NCBI GenBank assembly: GCA_027924585.1 | Contig: BSBM01000076.1 | Location: forward strand, 2,370,501 to 2,434,500 | Length of the DNA stretch: 64,000 nt | From: Larix kaempferi | Lineage: Eukaryota; Streptophyta; Pinopsida; Pinales; Pinaceae | Direction: 5' to 3' | In this document: one piece after another, positions 10,580 to 22,242 of the stretch | How the letters are laid out: every line of letters starts with the position of its first letter | Numbering within the stretch: position 1 is the first letter of the stretch | Position numbers and translations under genes: made by a program | The notes under the pieces: generated by a model | The model's input: only the letters and a program-made list of their open reading frames with translations | Database searches by the model: none | What the model was told of the DNA's origin: nothing

Positions 10580-11166
10580 TGTTGTTGTAAATGTAACTTC
10601 GAAAGATATTCATTTGTACTTTATATTGATATTATTATTGTATTTTATTTGTACCTCCGACGGAGATGTTTTTCCTCCAGTCGGAGATGTCATTATTATG
10701 TTTGGTCATGCAAAGTCATTGATGTAAAACCTCCCTTGTAAGTCGGGGCATTAGATCCCCTAGAGTCAAATGTAAAAGGTATTATTGAGTCTCCCTAGAG
10801 AAGTCGGCCCAGTCAGTTTTAGTGAGGCTGACCTAGTTAGGTAAAAGGTCAAGTCAAAAGTTAAGTATAAATAGAGAGCCTTGCTCTCTCATTCAGACAC
10901 ACTACTCACTCACACAAGTTCGCAAAGCAAGGGAGAGAAGACAAGTTCACTGGAGGAGAAAGAGAGAGCTGTAGAAGACATATTTTGGGGTTTCGTTTTT
11001 TGCTTGATATTGTATCAGTAACAAATCTATCTTTGAGGAAGTTGTGGGGTTTTCTCCTTTATGGTTTCCTCGAGGAAAACTATTGTGTCTATCGTGTTTT
11101 GCTGTGCTTGTTATTCTTTCAGTTAAAGATCCTAGATAACATTGAATTAAAGTGCAAACATTAACA
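10580..11166 (+). mobile_element. 5' LTR of copia B
   Basis: Begins TGTTGTTGTAAATG at the point where the copia A RNase H is broken, and ends ...attaaca just before a perfect primer site. It is homologous along its length to LTR C at 58716-59361: same start (TGTTGATGTATATG there), same TATA block, same end. Length 587 bp. No matching 3' LTR was found downstream of the B RNase H. Confidence 0.8.
10866..10874 (+). promoter_or_regulatory. TATA box of LTR B
   Basis: TATAAATAG lies in a block (agtataaatagagag) shared with LTR C (59042 on). A CTCTCTCATTCAGACACAC-type start region follows about 25 bp downstream. Position and conservation fit an LTR promoter. Confidence 0.6.
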
Positions 11167-11178
11167 TGGTATCAGAGC
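11167..11178 (+). other. Primer-binding site, copia B
   Basis: TGGTATCAGAGC, the exact initiator-Met tRNA complement used by plant copia elements, starts immediately after the LTR end. Confidence 0.85.
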
Positions 11179-11751
11179 TAACCTGAAAAGAAGACATTGT
11201 GTAGCAACGAAGAAACTAGGGCTTTCCAGTTTAAGGTCTTCTCTCCACAGATCATCAGAAAAAGAGGGCTAGGCTAGCTCGCCCTAGGAGGGCGCATCTT
11301 TTGGAGGAAGCAAAACCCAATTCCAAGAAGTTTGATTTTTGACCCTGTCACTGAGACATAGAAAAACTAGGGCTTCTTGTTTTGGGCACTTTCCTCCACA
11401 AATCAACTTGAAAAGGAGGTTATTCCAACTCGCCCTAGGAGGGCACATTTTCTTGTGGAGGCAGAATTCAAATACGAGAATTTTCATTTTTGGCCTCGTC
11501 ATTACTGTTGGGAGAAAACTAGGGCATCAGTTATTTTACAATTCTGTCCACAGATTTGAGAAAAGGAGTATATTGGACAACTTGCTTTGAGGAGGGGCAT
11601 CTTCCTATCCAATCAGAAGTTCAAGATTCCAACTTTGGAAATTAGGGTTTCTCTAATAAACCCTAGGCCAACCAACTCCAGAACCAGGTTGGGCTTCTCA
11701 AATTGGTAAGACCTAAATCTTTGCTATTTCCATTTGAGGTTCTCATTCAAA
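11179..11751 (+). other. Copia B leader with diverged internal repeats
   Basis: Untranslated leader between primer site and gag. Three successive diverged copies of a block of about 130-200 bp can be seen, recognised by tagggcttcc/ttgtttt and the tcgccctaggagggc motif at about 11278 and 11428, with a weaker third at about 11580. Confidence 0.45.
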
Positions 11752-13173
11752 ATGTCTCACCATACCAAGCTTGAGGGAGCTGACAACTTCTGAGCATGGA
11801 AGTATAGGATTGCTCCTGTCCTTGAAGAAAATGACTTAGACTAATATGTTAATGAAGAGGTTCCAACACCAGAGGGAGATGAGTCTAAGGCTATTCACAA
11901 GAAGAACTTGGTTAAGGCCAGGAGAATTATTGCAGACTCCATTAAAGATCATCTCATCCCACATGTGTCATCCTTGAAAACACCCAAGGAGATGTTCGAT
12001 GATTTGACGAAGCTATTCGAAGGAAAGAATATCCATCGAAAGATGACATTAAGGAACCATCTCAAGAACGTGAAGATCCTGAACTCCGAGACCATGCAAT
12101 CCTATTTCACAAGGGTCTCACAGATCAAGGAACAACTTGAAGCAGTTGAAGAAAAGGTAGAAGAAGGAGAGATCGTTATGACCACCTTGAATGGTCTCCC
12201 AAGATCATGGGACTCATTTATTCAAGGGATATGTGCCAGGAAGAAGTTGATCACATTCAACAGACTATGGGAAGAATGTATGCAAGAAGAAGCTCAACTT
12301 GTGGCATGAGAAGAGAAGATGGGAGCGAATGATGATCAAGCTCTCACATTTCAGGCTAGAAGAAATCACAACAAGAGGGAGAAACACCATCACGAAATAC
12401 AAAGGAGACCTAGAAGAGATCTATCCAATATTAGATGTTTCACATGTGATGAGAAGGGACACTACTCCAGAGATTGTCCCAGAAACAAAAGTTCCTCCAA
12501 GAAGACAAATGAGAAGATACATCATGCTCATACCACTGAAGATGATGAACCAGCAAGGAAAAGAACCAAAGAAGAAGAAAGAGATGATTTTTCAAGTGAT
12601 GAAGAATATGTCTTGATCTCAACACTCACGGGCATTATCACACACGGGAGCAATGATTGGCTTGTAGATAGTGGAGCTTCCAAGCACATGACGGGATACA
12701 AGAATCATTCGTCAATCTATCTGAGCATGAGTCACCACATAGGGTGAAACTTGGGGATGATTACCAATACCCCATAAAAGGAAGTGGAGAAGCTTCCTAC
12801 AAGCTAGACTCCGACAAATCTCTGAAGATGAAAGATGTTCTATATGTTCCAGGACTAAAGAAGAATCTTCTCTCCATATCAACACTATATGCTAAGGGAA
12901 TGAGGGTTGCATTCGTCGATGGTCAAGTCCTAATGTGGCCAAAAGGAAACACAATAGATGATGCAACAGTGATTGGAGAGCAAGAGGGAGGCTTGTACAA
13001 GTTGAAGGGACAACCTGAACAAGCATTGGTTCATGACTTAGTGGAACCAAGTCAACTATGGCACATAAGGCTTGCACATGTGCACTATAGAGCACTACCT
13101 ATTGCAAGCAACCAGTTTCAGGACCTCCAGAAATCCAGACAAGACAATAAAGAAGAACACGCTGTCAGAGACT
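11752..13173 (+). pseudogene. Copia B gag-protease-integrase N-terminus
   Basis: Gag starts MSHHTKLEGADNF; a TGA follows at once and a TAA 22 codons later. The gag body runs to 12309, where a TGA (from CGA by appearance) precedes the next segment in the same frame. Zinc knuckle CFTCDEKGHYSRDC is near 12440, protease LVDSGASKHMTG near 12660-12695, then a frameshift at about 12740. KLGDDYQYPIKGSGEASYKL and ELWHRR-like QLWHIRLAHVHYRALPI mark the integrase N-terminus, followed by another frameshift near 13110. The frame is cut at 13174 by the solo LTR. Confidence 0.85.
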
Positions 13174-15784
13174 TGTTATCACATCCATGTTAGCTGGAGC
13201 TATCATGCTGCAGATTGTGTGGTCGGGGACCATACTATACTTTTTTTTTTCAGATCAGAGATCGGATGCCTTCAGAGGAGGCACACCGTTTTGTTCAGAT
13301 TGCCTTGAGTAGAGATATCAGTGGGGACAGATGGCTTATTGTATTGTCCAGACATGTACACATTATTGCCTACAAAGGCACCCTTCTTTGCCAGGCTTTG
13401 CACAAGCCCATTGAGACAGTTGCCTAGCCATATTTTTGATTGAGAGTATAGAGTATTGCTGGTTGGCCACTTATTGCTCGGATTCAGTTGAGATCCAGTT
13501 TCAAAGTCAGCTTCAGTAGCAGGTATATGGTGCAGCAGGTATAGCATTTGATGTTCTATTGCTCATGTTGTTGATTAGACTTGTTTATACATGATAGTAC
13601 ACTGACTTTGCATGTGATGTTTGATATGGTGATCTAGTTGCCATTATGATGTATTGTTGAGTCCTTGGTGATGTTAGTCCACCCCTTTCAGTAGGCTCTT
13701 GTCTATGCCAGTGTTATAAAAACCGGACTGGTTTCATTCGAACCGGCCGGTTCGATCGGTTCAGAGGCACCACCGGTTCAAATCGGTGTCCCAAACCGGA
13801 AATGGCCGGTTTCGTACAGAACAAGCCGGTTCTGATCGGTTCCGACCGGTTTTACCAGTTTCGGCCGGTTTTCCGGTTCCGGTTCCGGTTTTGACCGGTT
13901 CAGTACATAACCATACATCGACATTTAAGACGCCATTTTTTAATTTTTTTTTTAAATAAACAAGTTGCTTGAGTGGGAAAGGTTCTAGATAACCCTTAGC
14001 CCCTAAGAAAGCTAGAAAAGCAACCCCAACCGCTCTATTTCTCTCAGACTATTCACTTGAGTATTTTGAGTTAAGAATCATTCTTGACATTCTTGGGAAG
14101 TGTAGCAGCCTTGAAAGGGTATGCTAAGTACCTACAACATTCCTAGTTATATCATCATAAATAAAATACACCTAATAGTAGTTATCTACAGCAGTAAAGA
14201 GACTTTGAGCAGCCCTAGCCGCTAACAACAACTCTGAGCTAATTGTGTAGTTAAAAGAAACTTTTGTGGGCATATTCCAAGGTGACTGTCTGTTACAACA
14301 ACCTTGAAACAACCCTTTCAACAACAACAGTTTCCTCAACATGTTAGACATATGATTCAAGTGAAATATGCTTAGTATGGCACCTAGCAAAATACATATA
14401 GGAGCCCTTTTTGCAAATTTGTGTATAATGGTTTTGATTCACATGGTTGAACATATATCTATATCTATATATATATAGTTTTTCAAAATTTGAACATTTT
14501 ATGTATTTTTGGTGGACCGGTTTTGTGATCTGGTTTTTTTCTCGGTTTTGGTCCAGTTCCGGTTCTCGAGGTCGGTCGGTTCGACCACCGGTTCGGTTTT
14601 TATAACATTTTTCTATGCACACTGGATCATATCCCCTTTTATTGGTATAGACTTGGTCACTTAGACCCCTAGCCAGTTGACTTTGGATCCACATTCACTT
14701 CCTCCACCCATCCGATTCATTCATTTTGGTCTTTCCCGACTTGGATTCTGGTTTGTGACCTTGAGGATTCCCCTTCCCCACTGATCTCCGATTATGCCAT
14801 GATTCCCTGTCTTTTGTGCTTCGGCTCTTTAGTGTGTGAGATGCACTCTCAAACCTGGGATTTGCTCCTGCCGGTTGCACTCGATGTTGCAATGCAGTAT
14901 AGGAGTGTGTAGCTTCAGCCATTCATCGTTGTCTCAAGTATTCCTGTCATGCTCAATTCTCTAATTAGGTTTCTGTTGTGTTTGCTAAGCTGAAACTACA
15001 TATAAAACCAAGAGAAAATTAAAAACTAAAAATCTGACCGTAAAAACTTAAATTTCTTTCTAAACCCGCTTATTATTTGTTCTTAAAAGCCCATTTCTCA
15101 AGTTTCATTTAATTCCGACTCCATCTTCCTATAGATCTAGCATTGGTCTTTTTGCCAAAAATGCTCGTCTAGGGCGTTTTTCTCTTTCAGTTGGTTTGGG
15201 TCACTTTGGGGTTGTGGGTAGTTTAGATTTGGGTTTGTATCGCCATTTTGTTAGAAGAAATCAAGCTACCTTGTGTTGGAAGTGTGTTTAAACCTTGTTT
15301 TTTCTCTGCCCTAGGTTTGTTAATCCATTGTTAAACCCCTTTCCTAGGCAGTTTACTTCACCATTTCACTTCCAATTCTTTTTGCATCCCCAGACTATTT
15401 TCAGCCTCATAAACACTAATATAATCTTAATATTTAACTACGTTTAATTGTTGGTTACCTGTTGCATCACTCTCATTCTACCATTTGTGTCCATTAGTTG
15501 GCTGAAACTAGACTTAGGAGCTTATCTACACCCAATCTCTTTTTTATCTATTTATCTTTCCTGGGATTTGGGTGTATTTTGTCTCTCAACCTCCATCTGT
15601 TGAGTGGGGTCTCCCCCCTGACTTGGTTGCGTGCCTCGTCTGAAGTGACAATAGCCTTGTCCGGTGTGACTTTCGTTCCTTGAACGGAGGACTTGGCCAT
15701 TGCTGTTGCACCTTCCTAGCTGCTCACCCTCTACCATCCCTCTTGGGACACCTTACATCAGCAACTAGAGTTTGTGTGATAACA
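13174..15784 (+). mobile_element. Solo LTR, family F, inserted in copia B
   Basis: Bounded by TGTTATCACA (13174-13183) and its perfect inverse TGTGATAACA (15775-15784). It is flanked on both sides by the 5-bp duplication AGACT (13169-13173 and 15785-15789). Length 2,611 bp including a MITE. No primer site, gag or second LTR is inside, so it is a solo LTR left by recombination. Its left end matches 25427 onward and its right end matches the region ending at 38365. Superfamily is uncertain, probably gypsy. Confidence 0.88.
13710..14611. mobile_element. MITE-like element with TGTTATAAAAACCG inverted ends
   Basis: Ends are tgttataaaaaccggactgg (left) and the inverse ccggttcggtttttataaca (right), a TIR of about 20 bp with two or three mismatches. 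Flanks tctatgcc (13702-13709) and tctatgca (14612-14619) form an 8-bp duplication with one mismatch, which fits a hAT-type non-autonomous element. The left arm is full of CCGGTT motifs in both orientations and can fold back. No transposase ORF. Confidence 0.65.
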
Positions 15785-18134
15785 AGACTCTGGTAGCAAG
15801 GAAGCAAAGATCAAGAGGGAGTCCACCCAACAACCCAACAGAGATAAGTATTTGAATTGTCATTTCCTGTATATCTAATTATTTAAATGATATTGTTAAG
15901 TCATGTACATGCTTATGTTCCTAGATTTAGAATGTGAATTATGCATGTTAGAAAAGTTGCATTAATGAACAAAATACTACTAATATGCAAGTAACGGGTA
16001 AGTGGTCTATGGTACTATACAATATTCCATTGCTGCTTATCTAGAACGAAACCTTTTTGCTGACATGTTGGGAGTAGTGCACACTCTTAACAGTGTTCTG
16101 GTAGAGATGGAAGGCATCTAGAAAGTTACCATATTAATACGGGATATGGATGAATGTTGTGTTGAAACCTTGGCTAAGATAGTTGCATAACTGTGTGACC
16201 TATGTCCTTATGCATAGGAATTTGTTTTGAAAATTATGAAATGTTTCTAACAACACAACTAAATTGACTTGTAGTAAAGATCGTGTAACATCACCTACAA
16301 GAGAGACTTGTTTCGAAGAACAAGCGACGAATTCAAGAAGTCAAGATGAAGAACCCAAAGTTCCTAGAATTAGAGATTCAGTATCGAAAGAAGCGATTCC
16401 AGAAGATCATGAAGACCGGGACATGGCAAAACCACAAGAACTTGTAGATCCACCTCGTGAGAAGAACTCCCACAAGATAGGACCAACATTGGTACGAGAA
16501 GCAATACAAGTTGCAGAGAAGTATGGCGCTCTAAATGGGATGCATAGAGAAAGCAAGAGACCTAGACCATACTCTTGTTATGTGGCCTTGTTGTGTGACA
16601 TCATTGATAAAGAACCTTCCAACTACGAGGAAGCAACAGAGAAGAAACAATGGAAGGATGCCATGATCGAGGAGTACCGGTCGATTATGAAGAATGATGT
16701 TTGGGAGATAGTTTCTAGACCAGAAGAGAAGTTTGATGTGACTTCGAAGTGGATCTACAAGATCATGCATGTTGCAGATGGTAGCATTGAAAAACACAAG
16801 GCAAGATTTGTGGCACGTGGCTTCTCCCAGAAAGAAGGCATAGACTACGAGGAGACATTTGCACCTGTAGCCAGATACACTTCCATCAGATCTATACTTG
16901 CATTGGCTGTAGTAATGAAATGGAAGGTACACCAGATGGACGTCAAGACAAATTTCTTGAATGGTGTAGTTGAGGAGGAAGTGTACGTGGAGTAGCCATT
17001 GGGATTTGGGACACATGACAAGCAGACTCATGTGTGCAAATTGAAGAAAGCCTTGTACGGATTGAAGTAGGCACCCAGGACGTGGTATGACAGGATGGAC
17101 AACTTCCTGATGAGCTTAGGCTTTACCAAGAGTAAAGCAGATTCCAACCTTTACTTCAAGGTTGAAGGCGGAAGTCCAGTGATACTTCTGCTATATGTAG
17201 ATGACCTGTTTCTGACAGCTGAGGATGAGCTCATTGCAGATTTGAAGAGGAGGCTTGCCGCAGAGTTTGAGATGAAGGACCCGGGGATGATGCATTATTT
17301 CATAGGCATGGAGGTGTGGCAGAGTGCGGATGGAATCTTCCTTGGACAAGGAAAGTATGCAGTAAAGATTTTGAAGAGGTTCCGAATGATGGACTCCAAG
17401 GTAATGGCCACACCCATGGCATCGAACTTGAAGCTACTATGTGATGCTTCATCAGAGACAATTGATGCCACGATGTACTGTCAGATGATTGGTTCGTTGA
17501 TGTATTTGACGAACACGAGACCGGACATATGCTTTGCTGTGAACACCCTGAGCCAGTTCTTGACGGATCTGAGACATGTTGACATGATTGCTGCAAAGCA
17601 TATATTGAGGTACCTGAAGGGTACAGTTAACTATGGGTTTAAGTATGAGGTGAATCAGAAGATTAACCTGCATGGTGATGTTGATTTAGATTGGGCAGGC
17701 AGTGCCACAGATAGGAAGAGCACTTCAGGATGCTGCTTTAGTATGGGATCCGATATGATCTCATGGTTTAGCAGGAAGCATTCGTGCGTGGCAATGTTGC
17801 AGCTTGTTTGGCTAGTTGTGAGGCAGTATGGCTTAGGAAGCTATTGTCATATTTGTTTGATCTGCAGTTAGAGGTGACTTGTATCTTCTGTTACAACTAG
17901 AGTTGTGTGAAGTTGTCCGAGAACCCGGTTTTCCATGACAAGTTGAAGCATATTGAGATCAAGTACCACTATATCAGGGATATGGTGCAGAGAGGAGTAG
18001 TGAAGCTCCAGTATGTGGCGACAAACGAGCAGATAGCCGATGTGTTGACCAGGCCGTTAGCCATAGTGAAGTTCGAGTACTTCAGAGAGAAGCTTGGTGT
18101 TATCCATATTGAGGTTCCTCCTAAGAGGAAGTGA
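15785..18134 (+). pseudogene. Copia B distal part: integrase scrap, RT, RNase H
   Basis: 15795-15835 resembles the integrase stretch around GIKRE...PQQN. 15840-16250 is AT-rich with no recognisable coding. The linker and RT run 16264-17870: DYEETFAPVARYTSIR, HQMDVKTNFLNG, LLYVDDLFLTAEDEL, LMYLTNTRPDICF. RNase H follows (DWAGSATDRKSTSGC); after damage it resumes at 17907 (ENPVFHDKLKHIEIKYHYI, NEQIADVLTRPL) and ends PPKRK-stop at 18134. Two TAG stops replace conserved Gln (16993 and 17068 areas). Most of the integrase core is missing. Confidence 0.82.
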
Positions 18135-18560
18135 TGAGATCGGAAGACACCGACGCACTAGAGCCGATTCTCTCATGGTGGTAGAGGTAGGTGGTCCTTG
18201 GGACTTAATGTGCCTGGGGTGCTCCTGACTGTTCTCCCATGTTGGTAGATGCAGGGATGGTTCTCGTATTGTGGTAGGTGTGGGTGGTCCTTGGGACGTA
18301 ATGCACCTGGGGTGCTCCTGACTATCCTCACATACCGGAGACGCTGAGAGGTCCATCGGTCATAAGACACTTTGTGTGGACCTAGGCAGGATCTCGCATG
18401 GTGGAAGACGTAGGTGGTCCTTGGGATGTAATGCACCTGGGGTGCTCGTGACTGTGCTCCCATGCTGGTAGACGCGGGCTGACCGTTGAGAGACGTAATG
18501 CACCAAGTAACTAAATCAAGTACCAACAGGATAAGAGACATACCTGGATGACAATTATAG
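18135..18560 (+). repeat. Imperfect tandem repeats after copia B RNase H
   Basis: Three diverged copies of a unit of about 95-130 bp containing ggtggtccttggga and gtaatgcacctggggtgctc, near 18189, 18282 and 18413. They lie where a 3' LTR of copia B would be expected, but no LTR B-like sequence follows. Confidence 0.65.
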
Positions 18561-19000
18561 ACTTACAGATTGTACGGCAGAGGTAGGCTGGCCAATATCA
18601 ACAACAACTCCGAAACCACATGTAGGGGGGCTGCTTTCCTCCCAACCAGATTTATGCAAGTATTTCCAATAATTAATTAGTTAGAGTTATTTATGCATGG
18701 ATGCCAAATGGCCTGCATGCACATCACTTTTTCTAATCATATTTATTTACCTTAATTAAGTTTTATTTGTTAATTAAACTTTATTATAATTTATTTTTCT
18801 TATTTCTCAATTTAGATAATATCTGTTTTATTAATATTTCCTTAATGGTTAAACTAAGTTTAATAATACTTAACTAGTCTTAATTAATTTTGGGGTGTTA
18901 CACCCATAGCCATCATAAGTAGGACTCTGCTGCGTCTTCATCTGTTGCTGACTTGGAAGTTGTATCCTATGTATACTCATCCATTATACTGATGTCATCA
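18561..19000. other. AT-rich non-coding stretch
   Basis: No gene seen. 18660-18900 is strongly AT-rich and ends in ggggtgttacaccca, a possible LTR edge that I could not pair. Confidence 0.3.
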
Positions 19001-19041
19001 TCCTCATCTACTGCTGCTTGGTCTTCTTCAATGCACAAGTC

Positions 19042-19275
19042 TTAAGTATGACTAGATGTCTGCTTCTCCTCCTGTTCATTATGCTCATCTTTCTTCAATT
19101 TCCGCCCTATGTCTTTAAGGAAATCCAAGCCCAAATCCTTAAGCCAGTTCCCATACATGATGTTGTCATAATTTGGGAAGGAAAAGACTGCTCTGAACTC
19201 CTCACCTAATGTTATGTGTTTAAGTGCTGCTTCCTTCTTCGAAATTTTAATTAAAAACTCCGAGTTTTCAGCCAC
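19042..19275 (-). pseudogene. Unidentified coding-like segment 1
   Basis: I do not recognise this protein. The open frame extends a little upstream of the nearest ATG (to about 19315) and reads like a real C-terminal region of mixed charge and normal composition, with FSFPNYDNIMYGNWLKDLGL and a Lys/Glu-rich tail before the stop. It lies next to segment 2, in the same orientation, upstream of a minus-strand primer site at 20736. It may be a remnant of a host gene or a fragment carried by a retroelement. Confidence 0.25.
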
Positions 19276-19641
19276 GATCTCTCTGTCTTCATGATTCCAC
19301 TGATTTTCCCCTCAAAGCAACTTGGGACCTGTGGGTTATGTCCCCAACCCAAACTGATCTAAATTCTTCACAAGCTGCCTTGTACTGCTTACAATCTGTT
19401 TTGATTGGTTTCTTCTGTGGAGTTTGTATTGGTTGAGTGTATGTTTTAGATCTGATTGACTGTTTCGGTGTTAGTGTTTGGAAGATATTTTATATTTATG
19501 TATTTCAGATTGCATACAAGCAATTATTGGAACATTACAAATTACTCACAAATCAATTCCTTTTTATAAATAATCGCCGGTAAATTCATAACAGTCACAA
19601 CAGCAGTATGGGTATTCTCAAAAAGCAAATTACACTAGATT

Positions 19642-20015
19642 TCAAACCTGGAAATGCTGATAATTATGGCCACTATTTGGATGCACAAACTGAACTCGTT
19701 CTGTACCCTTATGGACTGTTGTGAATGTGAGTACAAACCTAGCCAAGAGAGAGGTGCTCAACAGTGAAAGAAAAGAAAAGAAAAAAAAATGAAGAATGCG
19801 TCCACCAATGTCAATATGGAACTCTCCCCTCTTCATGATTTCTAGCAGCTTGTCTTCACATAATGTTTTTGGCTCACATAAGATGAAATGGTCAGCAAGG
19901 AAATCAGCCCAACTAAAGATCGGCCCTTGAGATGTCTCGCACAGATAGTCGCTTCCCTCACTGTCAACTGATTTCACCCTCAGACAGCCCCAATAAGCTC
20001 GCCCTTGCCAACTGT
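19642..20015 (-). pseudogene. Unidentified coding-like segment 2
   Basis: I do not recognise this protein. A frame open from about 20015 reads WQGRAYWGCL, then DSEGSDYLCETSQGPIF and LCEPKTLCEDKLLEIMKRG, which has the composition of a folded protein rather than chance translation. It then runs into low-complexity FFFFSF, so the true coding part probably stops near 19800. A ttacag just upstream could be a splice acceptor. Confidence 0.25.
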
Positions 20016-20735
20016 AATCAAACCGGTCTCACAGAAATGAATCGGCCCTCAAGCACGGTCCTTCTTCCTTTTCATGAATTAGATCCCAATTGACTTGGTT
20101 CACTGCAATAGATGTCAGGTTCAGTTGAAACGGAACAGATGTTCACGGCCTCTCCTAATAGGTATAGCCCATCCTATATTAAGGCTCTCAGCCTCTCTAC
20201 TGCAGTCACGAATTAATAATAAGGGTTGGCCCTTTTTTCTTCTCCACGGAGCTGCCAAGAGAGATCGGCCCAATCAAGCTGCGATCCTCTCTAACTACTC
20301 ACGACTCAGTGCAACAGGTGAACTTGGATTCCTCCTTGATGCCCACGAGCTCCTCAAACGCCACGTCTTCTCTCAACGCCCACGACCCTGCCAAGAGAAA
20401 CTCGGGCCTCTTTGAACTCGCTCGATCAATTTGCTCTTGTACAACTATGACTCGACCTTAGCAAGGGTGATTCGATCCACTCAAGAATCACATACAAGCA
20501 ATAAGATGAAATCGGCTTCCACAAGGCCTACGACCTCTTTAATGATGAATTTGGCTCCCCAAGCAAACTCAGCCTGCCAAAACAATTTTGGTCTCCAAAG
20601 ATAAACTCGGTCCCCGTGAGGAAAACTCTACAAATTGAAGGTAAATCACCCAATGAAGTTCACTTGGAAACCCTGATTGAATTTCCCCTCGTCATCTTGG
20701 TGTCATAGTTTCCCCTCATGCTGGCAAGATCTCCA
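20016..20735 (-). other. Leader-like stretch left of a minus-strand primer site
   Basis: No gene. The strand is rich in loosely repeated tcggc/ctcgg words (gaactcgg, aatcggc, actcggc). On the minus strand it directly follows the primer site at 20736-20747, so it may be the leader of an LTR element. Confidence 0.35.
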
Positions 20736-20747
20736 GCTCTGATACCA
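20736..20747 (-). other. Primer-binding site of a minus-strand LTR element
   Basis: GCTCTGATACCA is the exact complement of TGGTATCAGAGC. The base after next begins tgtaatatcc, a plausible LTR edge in minus orientation (LTR to the right). The other LTR limit was not found. Confidence 0.6.
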
Positions 20748-20748
20748 C

Positions 20749-22242
20749 TGTAATATCCACTGTAATAGACTAGAATACTAATGTTATTTATGCCCTAAAC
20801 TCATTGATAAGTTTTTACAAACAGTTTGCATTCATTCCATTAAAAACATCCATCAAATATATTGCATGTATTCCAAGCACACGTAAGATTGAAAAGACAC
20901 CATGGCATTTTATTATGGATGGAACCCAATCACAAGAACTAATGGCTGCTATAGCAGCTACAAAGTACTAATAACACTCAACAATAAATAAACATGGAAG
21001 TGATGCCATGGACACCTCCAAACTGTAGAAGGGTTAACTCCTGACCTCCAAACCCTCTCCTAGATGATGTCAAACCAAAAGATGAAACTCAAGTGAAGGC
21101 CGTGGATGGATCCTCCTCCTTGTCTAGCTAGGGTGGATGTTGCACCATTGAATCCAAACCAACAATGGGAGGGTTTTGTCAAATCCTAACGAAAACTCTG
21201 GACAAACCCCCAGATGGTCATAAGAAATCAATATCTAATCAACATGTCCATAATGGATGAGTGCCTTCTCTTTTATCTTCTTTTTGAATCAAATACCATG
21301 GACAATACCACGGGTCATCCAATACCACTTTCGTAAGCAAAACACCTTTTTAGGCTAAGTGGCATCAAAACAATTCCTAGATATGGTGACTATAGCCTAT
21401 GGGAGTCCAATAGGCTACTCAATCATCCCTGTAGGGAAAATCAAGCGGAAAGGGACATCACAGCCAAGCACCAACTTGCTATCCACCTCACTTCTAACCC
21501 TACTTTCCTGCACCTGCACATACTGCCATTTCATGTCCCTTGATAATTGCGTCAACAAACCGAGTCACTTTGGCTTCTAATAATAAAAGAAGTTTTATAA
21601 TGTTAGACAGTTCTAAGATTGCAGCCTTGAAACTTTTCCCTCCTTGCCTCTTCAACCTTATATTCCAGTTTTGTGTAAGAATGGTGATTGCTATGTAGAT
21701 TAGAAAAATTACACTTGACCTGAAAAACTAACCTGCCATGTGATTCTTCTCTTTTTTTTCCCTAAATTGTTTCCCTTTGTGATCAGCTTAATGGAATCTA
21801 CATTCATTTACTTCTTGTGTTAGCAACTTAGCTCAATTGTCATCTCGTGCATTTTCATGTGAGTGTATTTGGATCCATTAAACTTTGTAGGAGCATATAT
21901 TTCTGGTTGCATTCCTGCTATTCTTTGTTTGATTGTCTTCATTATGCACTGCAATCCACCTTCTGTTCGTAATCTCTTTGCATGGCATTTTGGCTTGAAG
22001 CAAGCAATGCCTTCTTTGTATGTACTTTGTTAAGATTCTAGAATTTGCTTCCTTGCCATTTGATTTGATCTAGATAGGAATATGTGATAGTCTTTCATGT
22101 TAATACAAAGTACTACCAGTTATAGATTTTAAGGTGTAATTTCTTTTTCTTTTTACTAGAAATGTTATATTATGAGAAGTGTTTATTTCCCTGCAGTTGA
22201 AATCCCAATATTATAATCATATTCTATATTCTAATATTGCAG
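20749..22242. other. Non-coding stretch before the transporter exons
   Basis: I see no exon of the transporter and no transposon protein. The end, 22200-22242, is AT-rich and closes with ...ctaatattgcag, a good splice acceptor, so at least the right part is intron. Confidence 0.4.

Noticed and set aside
11167-11178. TGGTATCAGAGC considered as part of a tRNA gene
   Set aside because: Only the 3' complement used for priming is present; no cloverleaf around any of the primer sites.
13272-13547. 91-residue minus-strand frame in the solo LTR
   Set aside because: No motif; LTR interior is non-coding.
21890-22020. Candidate upstream exon of the transporter
   Set aside because: Translations in all frames do not give the expected TM4-TM6 motifs of this family; no suitable splice pair.
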